Shown here one piece after another: positions 48,741-63,711 of a stretch of 64,000 nt of DNA. The notes under the pieces were generated by a model. It searched no databases. It saw nothing but the letters and a program-made list of their open reading frames with translations, and had not been told where the DNA came from. The stretch is from Leptospira stimsonii (GTDB taxonomy: Bacteria > Spirochaetota > Leptospiria > Leptospirales > Leptospiraceae). Within the stretch, counting starts at the first letter, position 1; each line of letters starts with the position of its first letter. The DNA is taken from positions 571,001-635,000 of the forward strand of contig NZ_QHCT01000002.1 of assembly GCF_003545885.1 (NCBI RefSeq), read 5' to 3'. The position numbers and the translations under genes were made by a program.

Positions 48741-49748
48741 ATGAATTTTTCAATCTCTATTCACTCGATGCGAAAGCTAAAAAACGTCACTCTCTATTTG
48801 ATTCTTCTTCTTTTTCCTTCCTTGATTTTTGGAGAAACGATCCTCTTTAAAACTGGGGAAAGAACATACGCGACCGTGATCGATCAGGATTCAAACTCGG
48901 TTACGATCATTCGAGACGGAAAGAGAGAAAAAATCGGAAAATCAAAAATTCTTAAAATCATCTTTAAGGAAATCAAGGACGAACAGGAAATCGCGAGAAT
49001 CTTCGAAGCAGAGAAGAAAAAGTTCAACAAAGAAGGAATAAAAAGCGAGAAGGAAGAGCAACTCGATACCCTCTATCTCGAGCAGATGATCAAAGAAAAC
49101 AGTTATAAGATCGTTCAAAAACGTCTGGCGCTGATGGAAAAGTATTTAGAAGAACGAGACGGTGATTGGGAATCGTATATTTCCGCCAAAAGAAATCCTT
49201 GGGAACCTGTCTGGAAATCGGCGATACTTCCGGGTTGGGGTCACAGTTTTATGAGACAAGGAGCTTGGAGTTCAACGTATTCCACACTCTTCTTCGTTTC
49301 CTTGGTCGCCTATTTCGGGTTAGACGCCGCCGAAAAAGAAAGAACAAAAGCCTACGATAAGAAGATCGAAAAGATTTTGGAACAACAGTTTACGAGTAGC
49401 CTCGTTTCCAGCTCGAGCCTTCCTACGGGAATTTTGGAGCAATACTATCAAATCAATACATTCAAAAATTTGAATTCACTGAATTCGATTCGTTCGGACG
49501 AATCGGCTTACAAACACGCCAAACATTCCGCGGCGATCGTTGCCGTGGGGATTTATCTGATCCAATTGACCCATTCGTATTTTTCCGGAAAAACCTGGGC
49601 TCAGAACAACGTCCTTCAAACTCCTACGGGAGAAACCGTTTCCGAAGGGTTCGGAATTCGCGGAAATCCATTGGTCAGCAAGGATCTCTCCAGCGGAACT
49701 CGAAGTATCGACGTGGGTGGACAAATTCTTTATTCCATGTTTTACTGA
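48741..49748 (+). CDS. Exported conserved protein with DUF5683-like membrane part, function unknown
   Basis: 335 residues. A signal peptide (LKNVTLYLILLLFPSLIFGE) ends near residue 32; Met10 is an alternative start. Residues 33-75 form a small beta domain (LFKTGERTYATVIDQDSNSVTII), followed by a charged coiled coil to about 145. SAILPGWGHSFMRQGAWSSTYSTLFFVSLVAYFGL near 157-190 is typical of Leptospira outer-surface or membrane proteins with a PGWG motif, and a second hydrophobic part lies near 255-275. The function is unknown. Confidence 0.75.
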   Translation: MNFSISIHSMRKLKNVTLYLILLLFPSLIFGETILFKTGERTYATVIDQDSNSVTIIRDGKREKIGKSKILKIIFKEIKDEQEIARIFEAEKKKFNKEGIKSEKEEQLDTLYLEQMIKENSYKIVQKRLALMEKYLEERDGDWESYISAKRNPWEPVWKSAILPGWGHSFMRQGAWSSTYSTLFFVSLVAYFGLDAAEKERTKAYDKKIEKILEQQFTSSLVSSSSLPTGILEQYYQINTFKNLNSLNSIRSDESAYKHAKHSAAIVAVGIYLIQLTHSYFSGKTWAQNNVLQTPTGETVSEGFGIRGNPLVSKDLSSGTRSIDVGGQILYSMFY

Positions 49749-49766
49749 GTTTTTTTAAATCGCAAG

Positions 49767-49926
49767 GTGTGGGAACTCTCACACGCTTTTGAGTGAAAAG
49801 AAAGATTCCAACTGTAATAAATCGACCGGTTTGAAAAAGTGTGGGAACTCTCACACGCTTTTGAGCAGAAAGAAAGATTCCAACTTCAACAAATCAACCG
49901 GTTTGAAAAGGTGTGGGAACTCTCAC
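49767..49926. repeat. 72-bp direct repeat, two full copies plus a partial third, each with a hairpin
   Basis: GTGTGGGAACTCTCACAC-type hairpins start at 49767, 49839 and 49911, exactly 72 bp apart. The intervening sequence (AAAGATTCCAACT, ACCGGTTTGAAAA) is also repeated. The first lies 19 bp after a stop codon and is followed by CGCTTTT, so it may also act as a terminator. The rest of 49927-50286 holds no recognised gene. Confidence 0.85.
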
Positions 49927-50286
49927 GTTCCATTCGAATTTTCAAAAAAACACTCGAAGAACGACATTACGTTTTATTCCGATTTTTTTCTTCGCTAAAA
50001 AAACTCAATCGGACTAAAAGTTCGGTCCTGAAGATGCAGATCTTCGTCCCAAGAAGCCGAATCTCTGAAAAGAAGGTCGGAAATACGACAATCTTTCTTT
50101 CGAAAAACCGGATTTTACCAAATAGAAAATTCCTCACCACCACTCCGAAATCCATTCTTCCGGATCGCCATCGCATTTCGAACAGGCGATTCTTAATTCG
50201 ATAAAGACCGCTCGTTTAAAAACGAAAGAATATTAGAATATCCTCATTCTCAAAAACAACTTCGGAAGAATGGATGAAAATCGAAA

Positions 50287-51264
50287 TCATTTCGGAATAG
50301 AATGTCCTTTGGACGATAACCATTCTTCATTGAAAATTCGAGATTGATAGCGAGCACCGGAATCGCAGAGGATCGTGACGATATTGTGACCAGGGCCGAG
50401 CTCCTTCGCCAATTTGACGGCCGCGCCCACGTTGATCCCCGAGGATCCGCCCAAAAACAAACCATCTTTGTGCAGAAGTTGATAAACGACTTTTAGACAT
50501 TCTTCATCCGTCACCCGGATCGCGTCGTCCATCGGTGCACCTTTCATATTTTCGGTGATTCTTCCGTTCCCGATTCCTTCCGTGAAGGAGCTTCCTTCAG
50601 CGAGAACTTCTCCTTTTTTTACGAAATTATAAATCCCGGAACCGTACGGATCCGCGACGATGGTTTTGATCTTAGAATTTTTTTCCTTCAAGAAAAGGGA
50701 AACACCCGCAAACGTTCCACCCGTTCCGAGAGAGGTGATCCAAGCATCTACTTTACCGTCGGTTTGTTCCCAGATTTCCGGTCCGGTAGTCGCATAATGA
50801 GCATTTCGATTGGCGACGTTGTCGAACTGATTCGCCCAGACGGCATTCCCGAGTTCTTCCGCGATTCTCCCGGAAACCTTCACGTAATTGTTAGGATCTT
50901 TATAAGGAACTGCGGGAACCGTTCTTACTTCCGCACCAAGCGTTCTTAAGAGATCGATTTTTTCCTGGGATTGTGTATCCGGAATCACGATCAGGGTTTT
51001 GTATCCCTTGGAATTACAGATATGAGTCAAACCGATTCCGGTGTTTCCGGCAGTTCCTTCTACGACGGTTCCCCCGGGTTTCAAAAGTCCTTTTTTCTCC
51101 GCGTCTTCCACGATAAAAAGAGCGGCTCGGTCTTTTACGGAACCCCCAGGATTTAAGAATTCGGCCTTCCCGTAGATATTACATCCCGTTTCTTCGCTAA
51201 AACTGCGAAGTAGAATCAGCGGCGTATTTCCCACCGCGTTTGAAAAATCTTTTTTAACGTTCAT
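50287..51264 (-). CDS. cysK: Cysteine synthase (O-acetylserine sulfhydrylase family)
   Basis: 325 residues from the ATG at 51264 (AAGGCG just upstream); a longer reading to 51354 crosses a terminator hairpin and is unlikely. The PLP lysine is in NPGGSVKDRAAL near 41-52. The substrate loop is EGTAGNTGIGL near 70-80, with Ala where CysK usually has Ser. GTGGTFAGVS near 179 binds the PLP phosphate, and GGSSGINVGAAVKLA near 280 completes the site. The EGTAGNTG form is found in a CysK/CBS-related subgroup, so cysteine synthesis from O-acetylserine is likely but a variant donor is possible. Confidence 0.87.
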   Translation of the reverse strand: MNVKKDFSNAVGNTPLILLRSFSEETGCNIYGKAEFLNPGGSVKDRAALFIVEDAEKKGLLKPGGTVVEGTAGNTGIGLTHICNSKGYKTLIVIPDTQSQEKIDLLRTLGAEVRTVPAVPYKDPNNYVKVSGRIAEELGNAVWANQFDNVANRNAHYATTGPEIWEQTDGKVDAWITSLGTGGTFAGVSLFLKEKNSKIKTIVADPYGSGIYNFVKKGEVLAEGSSFTEGIGNGRITENMKGAPMDDAIRVTDEECLKVVYQLLHKDGLFLGGSSGINVGAAVKLAKELGPGHNIVTILCDSGARYQSRIFNEEWLSSKGHSIPK

Positions 51265-51282
51265 AGCGCCTTCCGTTTGTAT

Positions 51283-51298
51283 ATTAGAATGCTCTAAT
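51283..51298. promoter_or_regulatory. Inverted repeat in the cysK leader
   Basis: ATTAGA-ATGC-TCTAAT, perfect 6-bp arms 19 bp upstream of the cysK ATG. Its position near the expected ribosome-loading region suits an operator or a leader hairpin. No regulator is identified. Confidence 0.35.
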
Positions 51299-51319
51299 CT
51301 TCTCTCATGACCCTGAAAC

Positions 51320-51351
51320 GAAAATACTCCGCGACCAGGCGGAGTATTTTC
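51320..51351 (-). terminator. Terminator hairpin after the aldolase gene
   Basis: A perfect 13-bp inverted repeat GAAAATACTCCGC / GCGGAGTATTTTC with a 6-nt loop. On the minus strand the stem ends in TTTTC followed by GTTTC, which gives the needed U-rich tail. It is 55 bp after the aldolase stop and separates it from cysK. Confidence 0.75.
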
Positions 51352-51406
51352 CATATTCTTCTTTTGGAATATTCTCCAAAAGAGATATTCTTTTTTTTGT
51401 TTTTTG

Positions 51407-52462
<1,056 letters not shown>

Positions 52463-52573
52463 TCCTAAGTTCCTTGCTCGTTTTGAATGTTGGATACAGG
52501 TTTTTTCACTCCTCTTGGATTTTCCATCGATTTTCTGTCTCAATTTGGAGTTCGATACTCCCAAGAAAGGAGA

Positions 52574-54046
52574 TCAGACCGGGATTTGGATGATAAAATC
52601 CCAACCGGCTCCGGTCTTTTTGAGGAGGAGTTGTCCTCGATTGGCCTGAAGAATTCCGTAACAGACCGAAAGCCCCATTCCAATCCGAGCATCATTCGAA
52701 CGAAAATTTTCGAACGGTTCAAAACGGCTTTCTTCATCCACGTTGATATTGAGTTTCCCGGAAACGAGAATCTTCAATTGGGCCGTTTCGGTTCCGTCTA
52801 ACGTAGCCTTCATCTGAATCTTTGCCTTTTTCTGATTCTCCGTATAATAGTAGAGAATGTTGTAGAGAACTTCTCGGATCTGATTGGGACGGAGTTGAAC
52901 TTCCAGGTCTTGCGGAATTTCGATCTCCAGTTGGATCTCATGTGATTTCAACATCTCGGAGATCATCCCTTCCACGGAACTCACAAGCTTTCTTACGTTC
53001 GTGCTGATCGGTTGTTCTGCGTCCTGTCTGGAAAACAAAACGAGATTCCGAATGATGGAAGCGATTCGTTCCCCTTGTTCTATGACGAGTCTCGCGTAGT
53101 TTTTTGTATCCGCGTCCCCGCCCTTATGATTTCGGATGATATGACCGTAATTGATGATTCCCATGAGAGGATTGTTGATTTCGTGCGCGAGACCCGCCGC
53201 GAGCTTTTGGATGGAATCGAGTCTTCTTTCCGATTGGATGACCTTTTCCATTTCTGAAATTTCTTTCTCAGAAACGGTGAGAGTCGCAAGTTCGGAAAGT
53301 GTGATGATGGAACCTGCGATACTTCCTTCTTCATCTCGAACCGGGGAAACCCGAAACGCGACTTGAATCCGAGTTCCATTCTTGCGCGTGAGAAGAGAAG
53401 GAATGTATTTGAGATGACTGGGTTTTACAGAACCGACTCCGGTTCGAATGTTCACGCCTTCGTCGGTGGAAAGACTCAAGACTTTCTCGCCGGATTCTCC
53501 TTGCACATCGGAAAGAAGCCAGCCGGTGAGCGATTCCGCAGTACGGTTCATAAAAAGAATTTTACCGTCTCGATCCAAAGAAATCGCACCTTCGCTGATG
53601 TTTTGAATTACATCACGAGCTTCCTTTCCTTCTTCCCTCGCCTTTCCGAATCTCTGTTGTTGTTTGAGCGCAATCTCGATCGAATTTTTGAGAGCCGTGG
53701 GTTGAAAGGGTTTGGAAATATAACCGAACATCGAAGCCCGATCGACCGCCCGATTGAAGGTTTCTTCATCCGCAAAGGCGGTCATAAAGATGACGGGAAC
53801 GTCCATCTTTTTCTGAATTCTTTCCGCCGCTTGAATTCCGTCCAATTCTCCTTCGATTCGAATATCCATCAAAATCAAATCGGGCTTTGTGCGTTCGGCG
53901 AGTTCGAGGGCCTCGTCCGCGGTTCTTGCCGTTCCGGCGATGCTATAACCCAATTTTTGGAGAGAGACTTGAAGATTGAAGGCGATGAGCCATTCGTCAT
54001 CCACAATCAGGATCGAAGGGGCGGAAATGGGGTCATTTGGATTCAT
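52574..54046 (-). CDS. Response-regulator/PAS/histidine-kinase hybrid with a degenerate ATPase domain
   Basis: 490 residues. An N-terminal receiver domain (residues ~10-125) has ILIVDDEW, LILMDIRIEG with the phospho-Asp, MTAFAD and YISKPFQP. A PAS domain lies at about 145-255. The H-box is LAAGLAHEINNPLMGIINYGHII near 278. The ATPase part looks weak: the N-box is REVLYNILYYYTEN without the second Asn, and no DxGxG is seen (VSGKLNIN instead), though IGMGLSVCYGILQA resembles a G2 box. Such proteins take phosphate from another kinase or act as phosphatases. Confidence 0.82.
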   Translation of the reverse strand: MNPNDPISAPSILIVDDEWLIAFNLQVSLQKLGYSIAGTARTADEALELAERTKPDLILMDIRIEGELDGIQAAERIQKKMDVPVIFMTAFADEETFNRAVDRASMFGYISKPFQPTALKNSIEIALKQQQRFGKAREEGKEARDVIQNISEGAISLDRDGKILFMNRTAESLTGWLLSDVQGESGEKVLSLSTDEGVNIRTGVGSVKPSHLKYIPSLLTRKNGTRIQVAFRVSPVRDEEGSIAGSIITLSELATLTVSEKEISEMEKVIQSERRLDSIQKLAAGLAHEINNPLMGIINYGHIIRNHKGGDADTKNYARLVIEQGERIASIIRNLVLFSRQDAEQPISTNVRKLVSSVEGMISEMLKSHEIQLEIEIPQDLEVQLRPNQIREVLYNILYYYTENQKKAKIQMKATLDGTETAQLKILVSGKLNINVDEESRFEPFENFRSNDARIGMGLSVCYGILQANRGQLLLKKTGAGWDFIIQIPV

Positions 54047-54184
54047 TCTGGAACGGGGTTGCCTTTGGCGAAAAAAATCTAAAAGTATACGTGAATTGAA
54101 AACCTTTTTTCACCTCGGAGAAAAGAATTCTGCCGGAGAGAGCCATTTCTTGGAAAAGATATTCCGTTTTCCTTGGAAAAATTC

Positions 54185-54213
54185 TTGAACCTGAGACAAA
54201 AAACGTCTAGCAT
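54185..54213 (+). promoter_or_regulatory. Probable promoter of the CBS-protein gene
   Basis: TTGAAC, 17 bp, TAGCAT on the plus strand, about 120 bp before the ATG at 54335. The leader has a hairpin with arms TGGGAG and CTCCCA (54245-54262), whose role is unknown. Confidence 0.4.
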
Positions 54214-54334
54214 ACGGTAACCTCCCGAAAGTGGTTCGACTTCTTGGGAGAATTCCCTCCCAGAATTCCTGAAGTAATAGACGTTTTCTTTTCAGTATTT
54301 CGAGGGACTGAGGCGAAAGAGAGATGGAGATGAT

Positions 54335-54775
54335 ATGTACGTAAAACAGATCCTTGCAAAAAAAGACAGAAAACTCCTTTCCGTAGATCCGGATTCTTCG
54401 GTTATGGATGCGGTCAAATTTATGACCAAATACGATATCGGCTCGGTAATGATTCTGGGAGAAGGCAAACTGAAGGGCATTTTTACGGAAAGAGACGTCC
54501 TTCATCTTTCCGCAGAACTCGGATTGGATTTTTTTAAAAAATCCGTTTCCGAGGTAATGTCGACTACACTCACCACCATGTCTCCGGAAGACGACGTGGA
54601 CGAACTGCTATCGATCATGCTCAAAAAAAGAATCCGGCACATGCCTATTTTAGAAGACGGACTTTTGATCGGAATCATTTCGATCGGCGACGCGGTGAAA
54701 GCCAAGATCGAAAAAACCGAAGAAGAAAATAAGAATCTAAAACAATATATGTACAACGAAAACGGGTTTATCTGA
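54335..54775 (+). CDS. Two-CBS-domain protein
   Basis: 146 residues, made up of two CBS motifs (about residues 8-60 and 72-128): SVMDAVKFMTKYDIGSVMIL with GIFTERDVL, then DDVDELLSIMLKKRIRHMPIL with GIISIGDAV. CBS pairs bind AMP, ATP, SAM or NADH and sense the energy state. No catalytic domain is attached. The start ATG is supported by a GGAGATGAT site. The partner protein is unknown. Confidence 0.9.
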   Translation: MYVKQILAKKDRKLLSVDPDSSVMDAVKFMTKYDIGSVMILGEGKLKGIFTERDVLHLSAELGLDFFKKSVSEVMSTTLTTMSPEDDVDELLSIMLKKRIRHMPILEDGLLIGIISIGDAVKAKIEKTEEENKNLKQYMYNENGFI

Positions 54776-54847
54776 ACCGATTCTTTCTTTTTTTCTCTTT
54801 TTTCAGATTGCAGGAAACAAACGCCGGGTCATAGTAGAAGTAGAAAT

Positions 54848-55051
54848 ATGAAACTCATTCTTTTCATTCTAATGACCTATTTGGTTTATCGTTTTCTTTC
54901 TCGTTTTTTTACCAACCCGAAAGAAAATCCGTCTTCCACACAATGGAAGACGTTTTATACGAATGTCCCACCTTCGAATCAACCTCCTCGCGAAAAAGAT
55001 ATTTCCGAAAAGGCGAGAGTCATCGACTCCGCTTCCCTCAACGAAAAATGA
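54848..55051 (+). CDS. Small membrane-anchored protein, function unknown
   Basis: 67 residues. One N-terminal membrane segment (residues 2-20, LILFILMTYLVYRFLSRFF) is followed by a polar, Pro- and Lys-rich tail. The stop overlaps the start of the lipoprotein gene as ATGA, which argues for a real, coupled gene. AGAAGTAGAA lies before the ATG. No family recognised. Confidence 0.6.
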   Translation: MKLILFILMTYLVYRFLSRFFTNPKENPSSTQWKTFYTNVPPSNQPPREKDISEKARVIDSASLNEK

Positions 55052-55545
55052 GATTGTCTTCTTTGATCGTAAGAATCTTCTTATCCTCGATTCTTCTTTT
55101 TTTAACCGCGTGTTTCAAGCCCACGGGAGAATTCGGTTGGGCCGTTATGGATGAGGAAAAGTTCAACGTGATCGAAAAAAAAATCATGACCGTTGGAGAA
55201 TACACGATCACGAGGGAGAATCTCATCTTTCCCGATGACAAAACCATTCACTACATCTATCGATTTTCGCGCGCTGTTCCGGAGACCGCGGAAACCTACG
55301 TAAGTTTGAGCCGCTTTCAATTGGGTTACAACGAACTCGACGTGCTTCGCAAAAGACCGAATCCGATCTCGAAAACGATCGAAGGATCGTTCCAAGGGCT
55401 GACACCCGGAAAGTATCTTTTGAAAGTCGCGTATGAAGGAGATGTGATCGACGAGGTGGAATTTTTGGTGCGAACACCGAAAGGTTCTTACAGTGAAGAG
55501 GCTTCCTCGCAAGCGGATGACGATATCGAAAAAGCGATGAAGTGA
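55048..55545 (+). CDS. Probable lipoprotein, function unknown
   Basis: 165 residues from the ATG at 55048, which overlaps the preceding stop. The signal ends in the lipobox LLFLTACFK (Cys near residue 21). The mature part is a beta-rich domain (VGEYTITRENLIFPDDKTIHYIYRF, then LTPGKYLLKVAYEGDVIDEVEF) that looks like an Ig-like or carbohydrate-binding fold. An upstream ATG at 54943 in this frame would give a longer protein without a signal at its start and is less likely. No specific family recognised. Confidence 0.7.
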   Translation: MRLSSLIVRIFLSSILLFLTACFKPTGEFGWAVMDEEKFNVIEKKIMTVGEYTITRENLIFPDDKTIHYIYRFSRAVPETAETYVSLSRFQLGYNELDVLRKRPNPISKTIEGSFQGLTPGKYLLKVAYEGDVIDEVEFLVRTPKGSYSEEASSQADDDIEKAMK

Positions 55546-55546
55546 A

Positions 55547-57953
<2,407 letters not shown>

Positions 57954-57958
57954 GATTT

Positions 57959-58699
<741 letters not shown>

Positions 58700-58796
58700 A
58701 CCGATTGTATCGGTCGATTCGGAAATGGGCTTAACAGTCCTATGATATCTCTAGCTTGATTCCGGGAATCCCGGAGAAGGAAGGAGGATCTATGGA

Positions 58797-58889
<93 letters not shown>

Positions 58890-58922
58890 TCAGAACTCCT
58901 TAGATTTCCTCATGTCAGAAAA

Positions 58923-59980
<1,058 letters not shown>

Positions 59981-59984
<4 letters not shown>

Positions 59985-60861
59985 TCTACCTCTTTGGGTC
60001 TTTTTACTGCGCCGTTCTTTTTCTTTTTCGAAGTCGGGATTTCTCCCAAGATCATTTCCGATGGAAGAAGAATCACTTCCACGTGATCGGATAAGGTTTC
60101 ATAGAGAACGAATTCTTTCATGTCCGGATTTTTCATTACGAAGTCTTTCGTTTTTTCCAGACGTTTTAGGAGCGCGCTTGTTTTGGCGTCCTCTTCGATC
60201 TTGAGAGCTTCCGCTTTTCCGAGCGCCGCCACGAGCTCAAGTTTTCTTTGTAAGAGAAGATTTTGATTTCGATAAATTCCGTTTACGAGTGTCGCGTCCG
60301 GAACCTGCAAATCCAAAATTCTTAAATTCAACATTTTGAGCGGCTTTTCTTCTTTGAGAAGATCGGAAGAAAGTTCGTTTTTGATATAGTTTTCCAGATT
60401 CGCTTTCAGAAGCGCCGGATTGATTTGATATTCTTCAATCTTCTTACGAAGAATAGAATACAATAATTTACTAATATAATTGCTGATCTTTTCATCTCGA
60501 ATTCCTGCGATTTCCAGAAATTCGGTCGCCTCTTGTCCGTCGAGGGAATACTTGACTTCGAGTTTGATCTTGATCTTTCCTTCGGGAGAAGATTCCGGAA
60601 AAAGTCCGGAAGAAAGATCCACACTCAGATGGACGTTGGAAACTCGATTGCTTAGGGTAAACCGAAGAACCTGAAATTTCCAAGGAAAAAGGGTCTTCCA
60701 TTCAAAGACATAGCCCGGTCCGCCCGTATATTCTAAGATTTCCTCGGAACCGTCCACGACGAGAAGGGCGTCCCCCTCCTTGAGGGGGATCAGACAAAAA
60801 TAGAGAAGAGTTGCAAATAGTCCCGGAATAAGAATCCAGAACAGTTTCATCCAAAATCGCA

Positions 60862-60862
<1 letters not shown>
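59981..60862 (-). CDS. SPFH/Band 7-like membrane protein
   Basis: 293 residues. One N-terminal membrane segment (residues 4-27), then an SPFH/Band 7-type domain at about 30-190: [31 protein letters not shown], and [18 protein letters not shown]. The C-terminal part is helical and charged ([20 protein letters not shown]) as in stomatin/HflK-type proteins. It probably forms a large membrane-associated ring. The start overlaps the hfq stop region. It is weakly conserved, so the call rests on pattern. Confidence 0.75.
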
Positions 60863-62019
<1,157 letters not shown>

Positions 62020-62029
62020 GAAAGAAAGA

Positions 62030-62497
62030 TTACTCTTCGGTTTCTTCCGCCTCTTCCTCTTCTTCCAAAGCCTCTTCGAGAGGTTCTTCGACGAATTCCA
62101 AATCCTCGTCTTCGGCGATTGCGTCGTCGTCGATGATTTCTTCCTCTTCGACCACTCTCGGACGGACGGTTCGAGTACGGGTGACCGGACGTTTGTTTTG
62201 ATCTGCCCCGCATTTAGGACAGATTTTTTCTTCTTTATTGAGGTCGTAAAATTTCGTGGAACAAGTATGGCAGGTCCATTTTTTTCCAAGGGGATTGAGA
62301 GCTACGCCCTTGGACCCCGAGGCCTTTTTAGTTCCCGCGGCTTTGGATGCCGGACTCGAAAGAGCCTTTTTGATAATTTCTTCTTTCTTCTTTGTCGAAG
62401 CAGAAGCTTTTTTGGGCGCGGCTTTTTTAGCCGGAGCCTTTTTTTTAGCCGCGGCCGAGACAGTTTTTTTGGAAGGGGTCTTCTTACTGGTTGCCAT
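62030..62497 (-). CDS. FYDLN-type zinc-ribbon protein with Lys/Ala-rich head and acidic tail
   Basis: 155 residues from the ATG at 62497 (a longer reading to 62536 is possible; neither has a strong Shine-Dalgarno). Residues 1-60 are Lys/Ala/Ser-rich repeats. The middle has [24 protein letters not shown] (split: [14 protein letters not shown] and [10 protein letters not shown]), a CxxC-CxxC zinc ribbon with the FYDLN motif of TIGR02300-type proteins. The last 50 residues are almost all Glu and Asp. A nucleic-acid-associated role is inferred from the zinc ribbon and the basic head. Confidence 0.78.
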   Translation of the reverse strand: MATSKKTPSKKTVSAAAKKKAPAKKAAPKKASASTKKKEEIIKKALSSPASKAAGTKKASGSKGVALNPLGKKWTCHTCSTKFYDLNKEEKICPKCGADQNKRPVTRTRTVRPRVVEEEEIIDDDAIAEDEDLEFVEEPLEEALEEEEEAEETEE

Positions 62498-62958
62498 CGG
62501 AATTGACCATGCTCTGCGAGAGGTATTCACGTTCAAGCAGAAATATTATTATTCTCCGTCCAAGAGAGAAATCTTCTTTGTTCACAAATCGCTCCATTCT
62601 CAAGAGAAAACCGTCGGAGCTACGACTCATCGTGAAACTTCGCGCGCCCCACCCTGACTTTGGGTGGAGGGGTGGGTGGTGGAAGTTTCGGAGGACTTTT
62701 CTCTATCACAAAATCGTAATTTTGCAAGCAAAAGTCTGCCTGTAGGAACTCCTCAAAACGTCTCTCGAAAGTATTTTCCTTTCCTTCTTATTCTCCATTG
62801 GCGGGTAAGAATCTGCCAACTCGGACGGGGCGCAACCCTAACCGATTTTGAAAAGAATTGCAAGGAAAGAATCCTTTGAAACTCGGTTTTTTTTCAATTT
62901 CCAGAATGAGAGCGAATCCTCTTTTTAGCAAAAGAACCCGTTATCTTAGGAGAATCCG
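62498..62958. other. Divergent intergenic region with a G-rich hairpin
   Basis: Between the FYDLN gene and pdxJ. CCACCC-TGACTTT-GGGTGG (62649-62667) forms a hairpin, followed by a G-rich run to 62682. A GTAGGAACTC core lies at 62742-62751, shared with two other repeat loci in the window. No RNA gene recognised. Confidence 0.5.
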
Positions 62959-63711
62959 TTGAAAACCAAGCTGAGCGTTAATATCAATAAAGTCGCGACT
63001 CTGCGAAATTCCCGAGGTGGGAATATTCCCGATCTCATCCATTTTGCGGAATTGATTCTCAAAGCGGGCGCGGAGGGAATCACGGTCCATCCGAGAGAAG
63101 ACGAAAGACATATCCGGAAAGACGACGTCTTCTCCCTTAAGGAATTCCTTACCGACTACAATCGAAAAAACAGAACCTCGATCGAATACAATATCGAAGG
63201 AGAACCTTCTTCCCGTTTTATCGAATTGGTCCTCGCGGTAAAACCGGATCAAGCGACCTTGGTTCCCGTGACTCCGGGGGAAATCACATCGGATCACGGT
63301 TTCGATTTCCGAAAAGATCTGGATTCAATTCAAGAATATTCTAAAATTCTAAAGAAGGAAAAAATCAGAACCGCACTCTTTGTGGAAACCGATCTAGAAA
63401 ATCTCAAACTCGCCTCTTTTGCCGGAGCCGACCGTGTGGAATTTTACACGGGACCATTTGCGGAAGAATTTGATCGTTCTCCCGAAGAAGGAAAAAAATC
63501 CTTTGAAACGTTGTATGTTCCCGCGGCAAAAGAAATTCTTTTGCAAAAGATGGGAATCAACGCGGGACACGATCTGGATCAGAACAATCTTTTCCTCTTT
63601 TCAAAACTCCCCGGTCTTCTGGAAGTTTCGATCGGGCATCGCCTGATTTCCTACGCTCTGGAAGTCGGAATCGAAAAAAGCGTCAAGGAGTATCTTCGAG
63701 CTCTTTTGTGA
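62959..63711 (+). CDS. pdxJ: Pyridoxine 5'-phosphate synthase
   Basis: 250 residues. [18 protein letters not shown] (residues 4-21) and [17 protein letters not shown] near 40-56 are strongly diagnostic. [17 protein letters not shown] near 76, [17 protein letters not shown] near 96 and [11 protein letters not shown] near 201-211 complete the active site. It condenses 1-deoxyxylulose 5-phosphate with 3-amino-1-hydroxyacetone phosphate to form pyridoxine phosphate. The start is supported by AGGAG 7-8 bp upstream. Its 3' end overlaps the last gene of the window by 29 bp. Confidence 0.95.
   Translation: MKTKLSVNINKVATLRNSRGGNIPDLIHFAELILKAGAEGITVHPREDERHIRKDDVFSLKEFLTDYNRKNRTSIEYNIEGEPSSRFIELVLAVKPDQATLVPVTPGEITSDHGFDFRKDLDSIQEYSKILKKEKIRTALFVETDLENLKLASFAGADRVEFYTGPFAEEFDRSPEEGKKSFETLYVPAAKEILLQKMGINAGHDLDQNNLFLFSKLPGLLEVSIGHRLISYALEVGIEKSVKEYLRALL

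Noticed and set aside
53363..54082. Plus-strand open frame of 239 codons opposite the receiver domain of the hybrid kinase
   Set aside because: The minus-strand reading has unmistakable receiver and PAS motifs; this frame has none.
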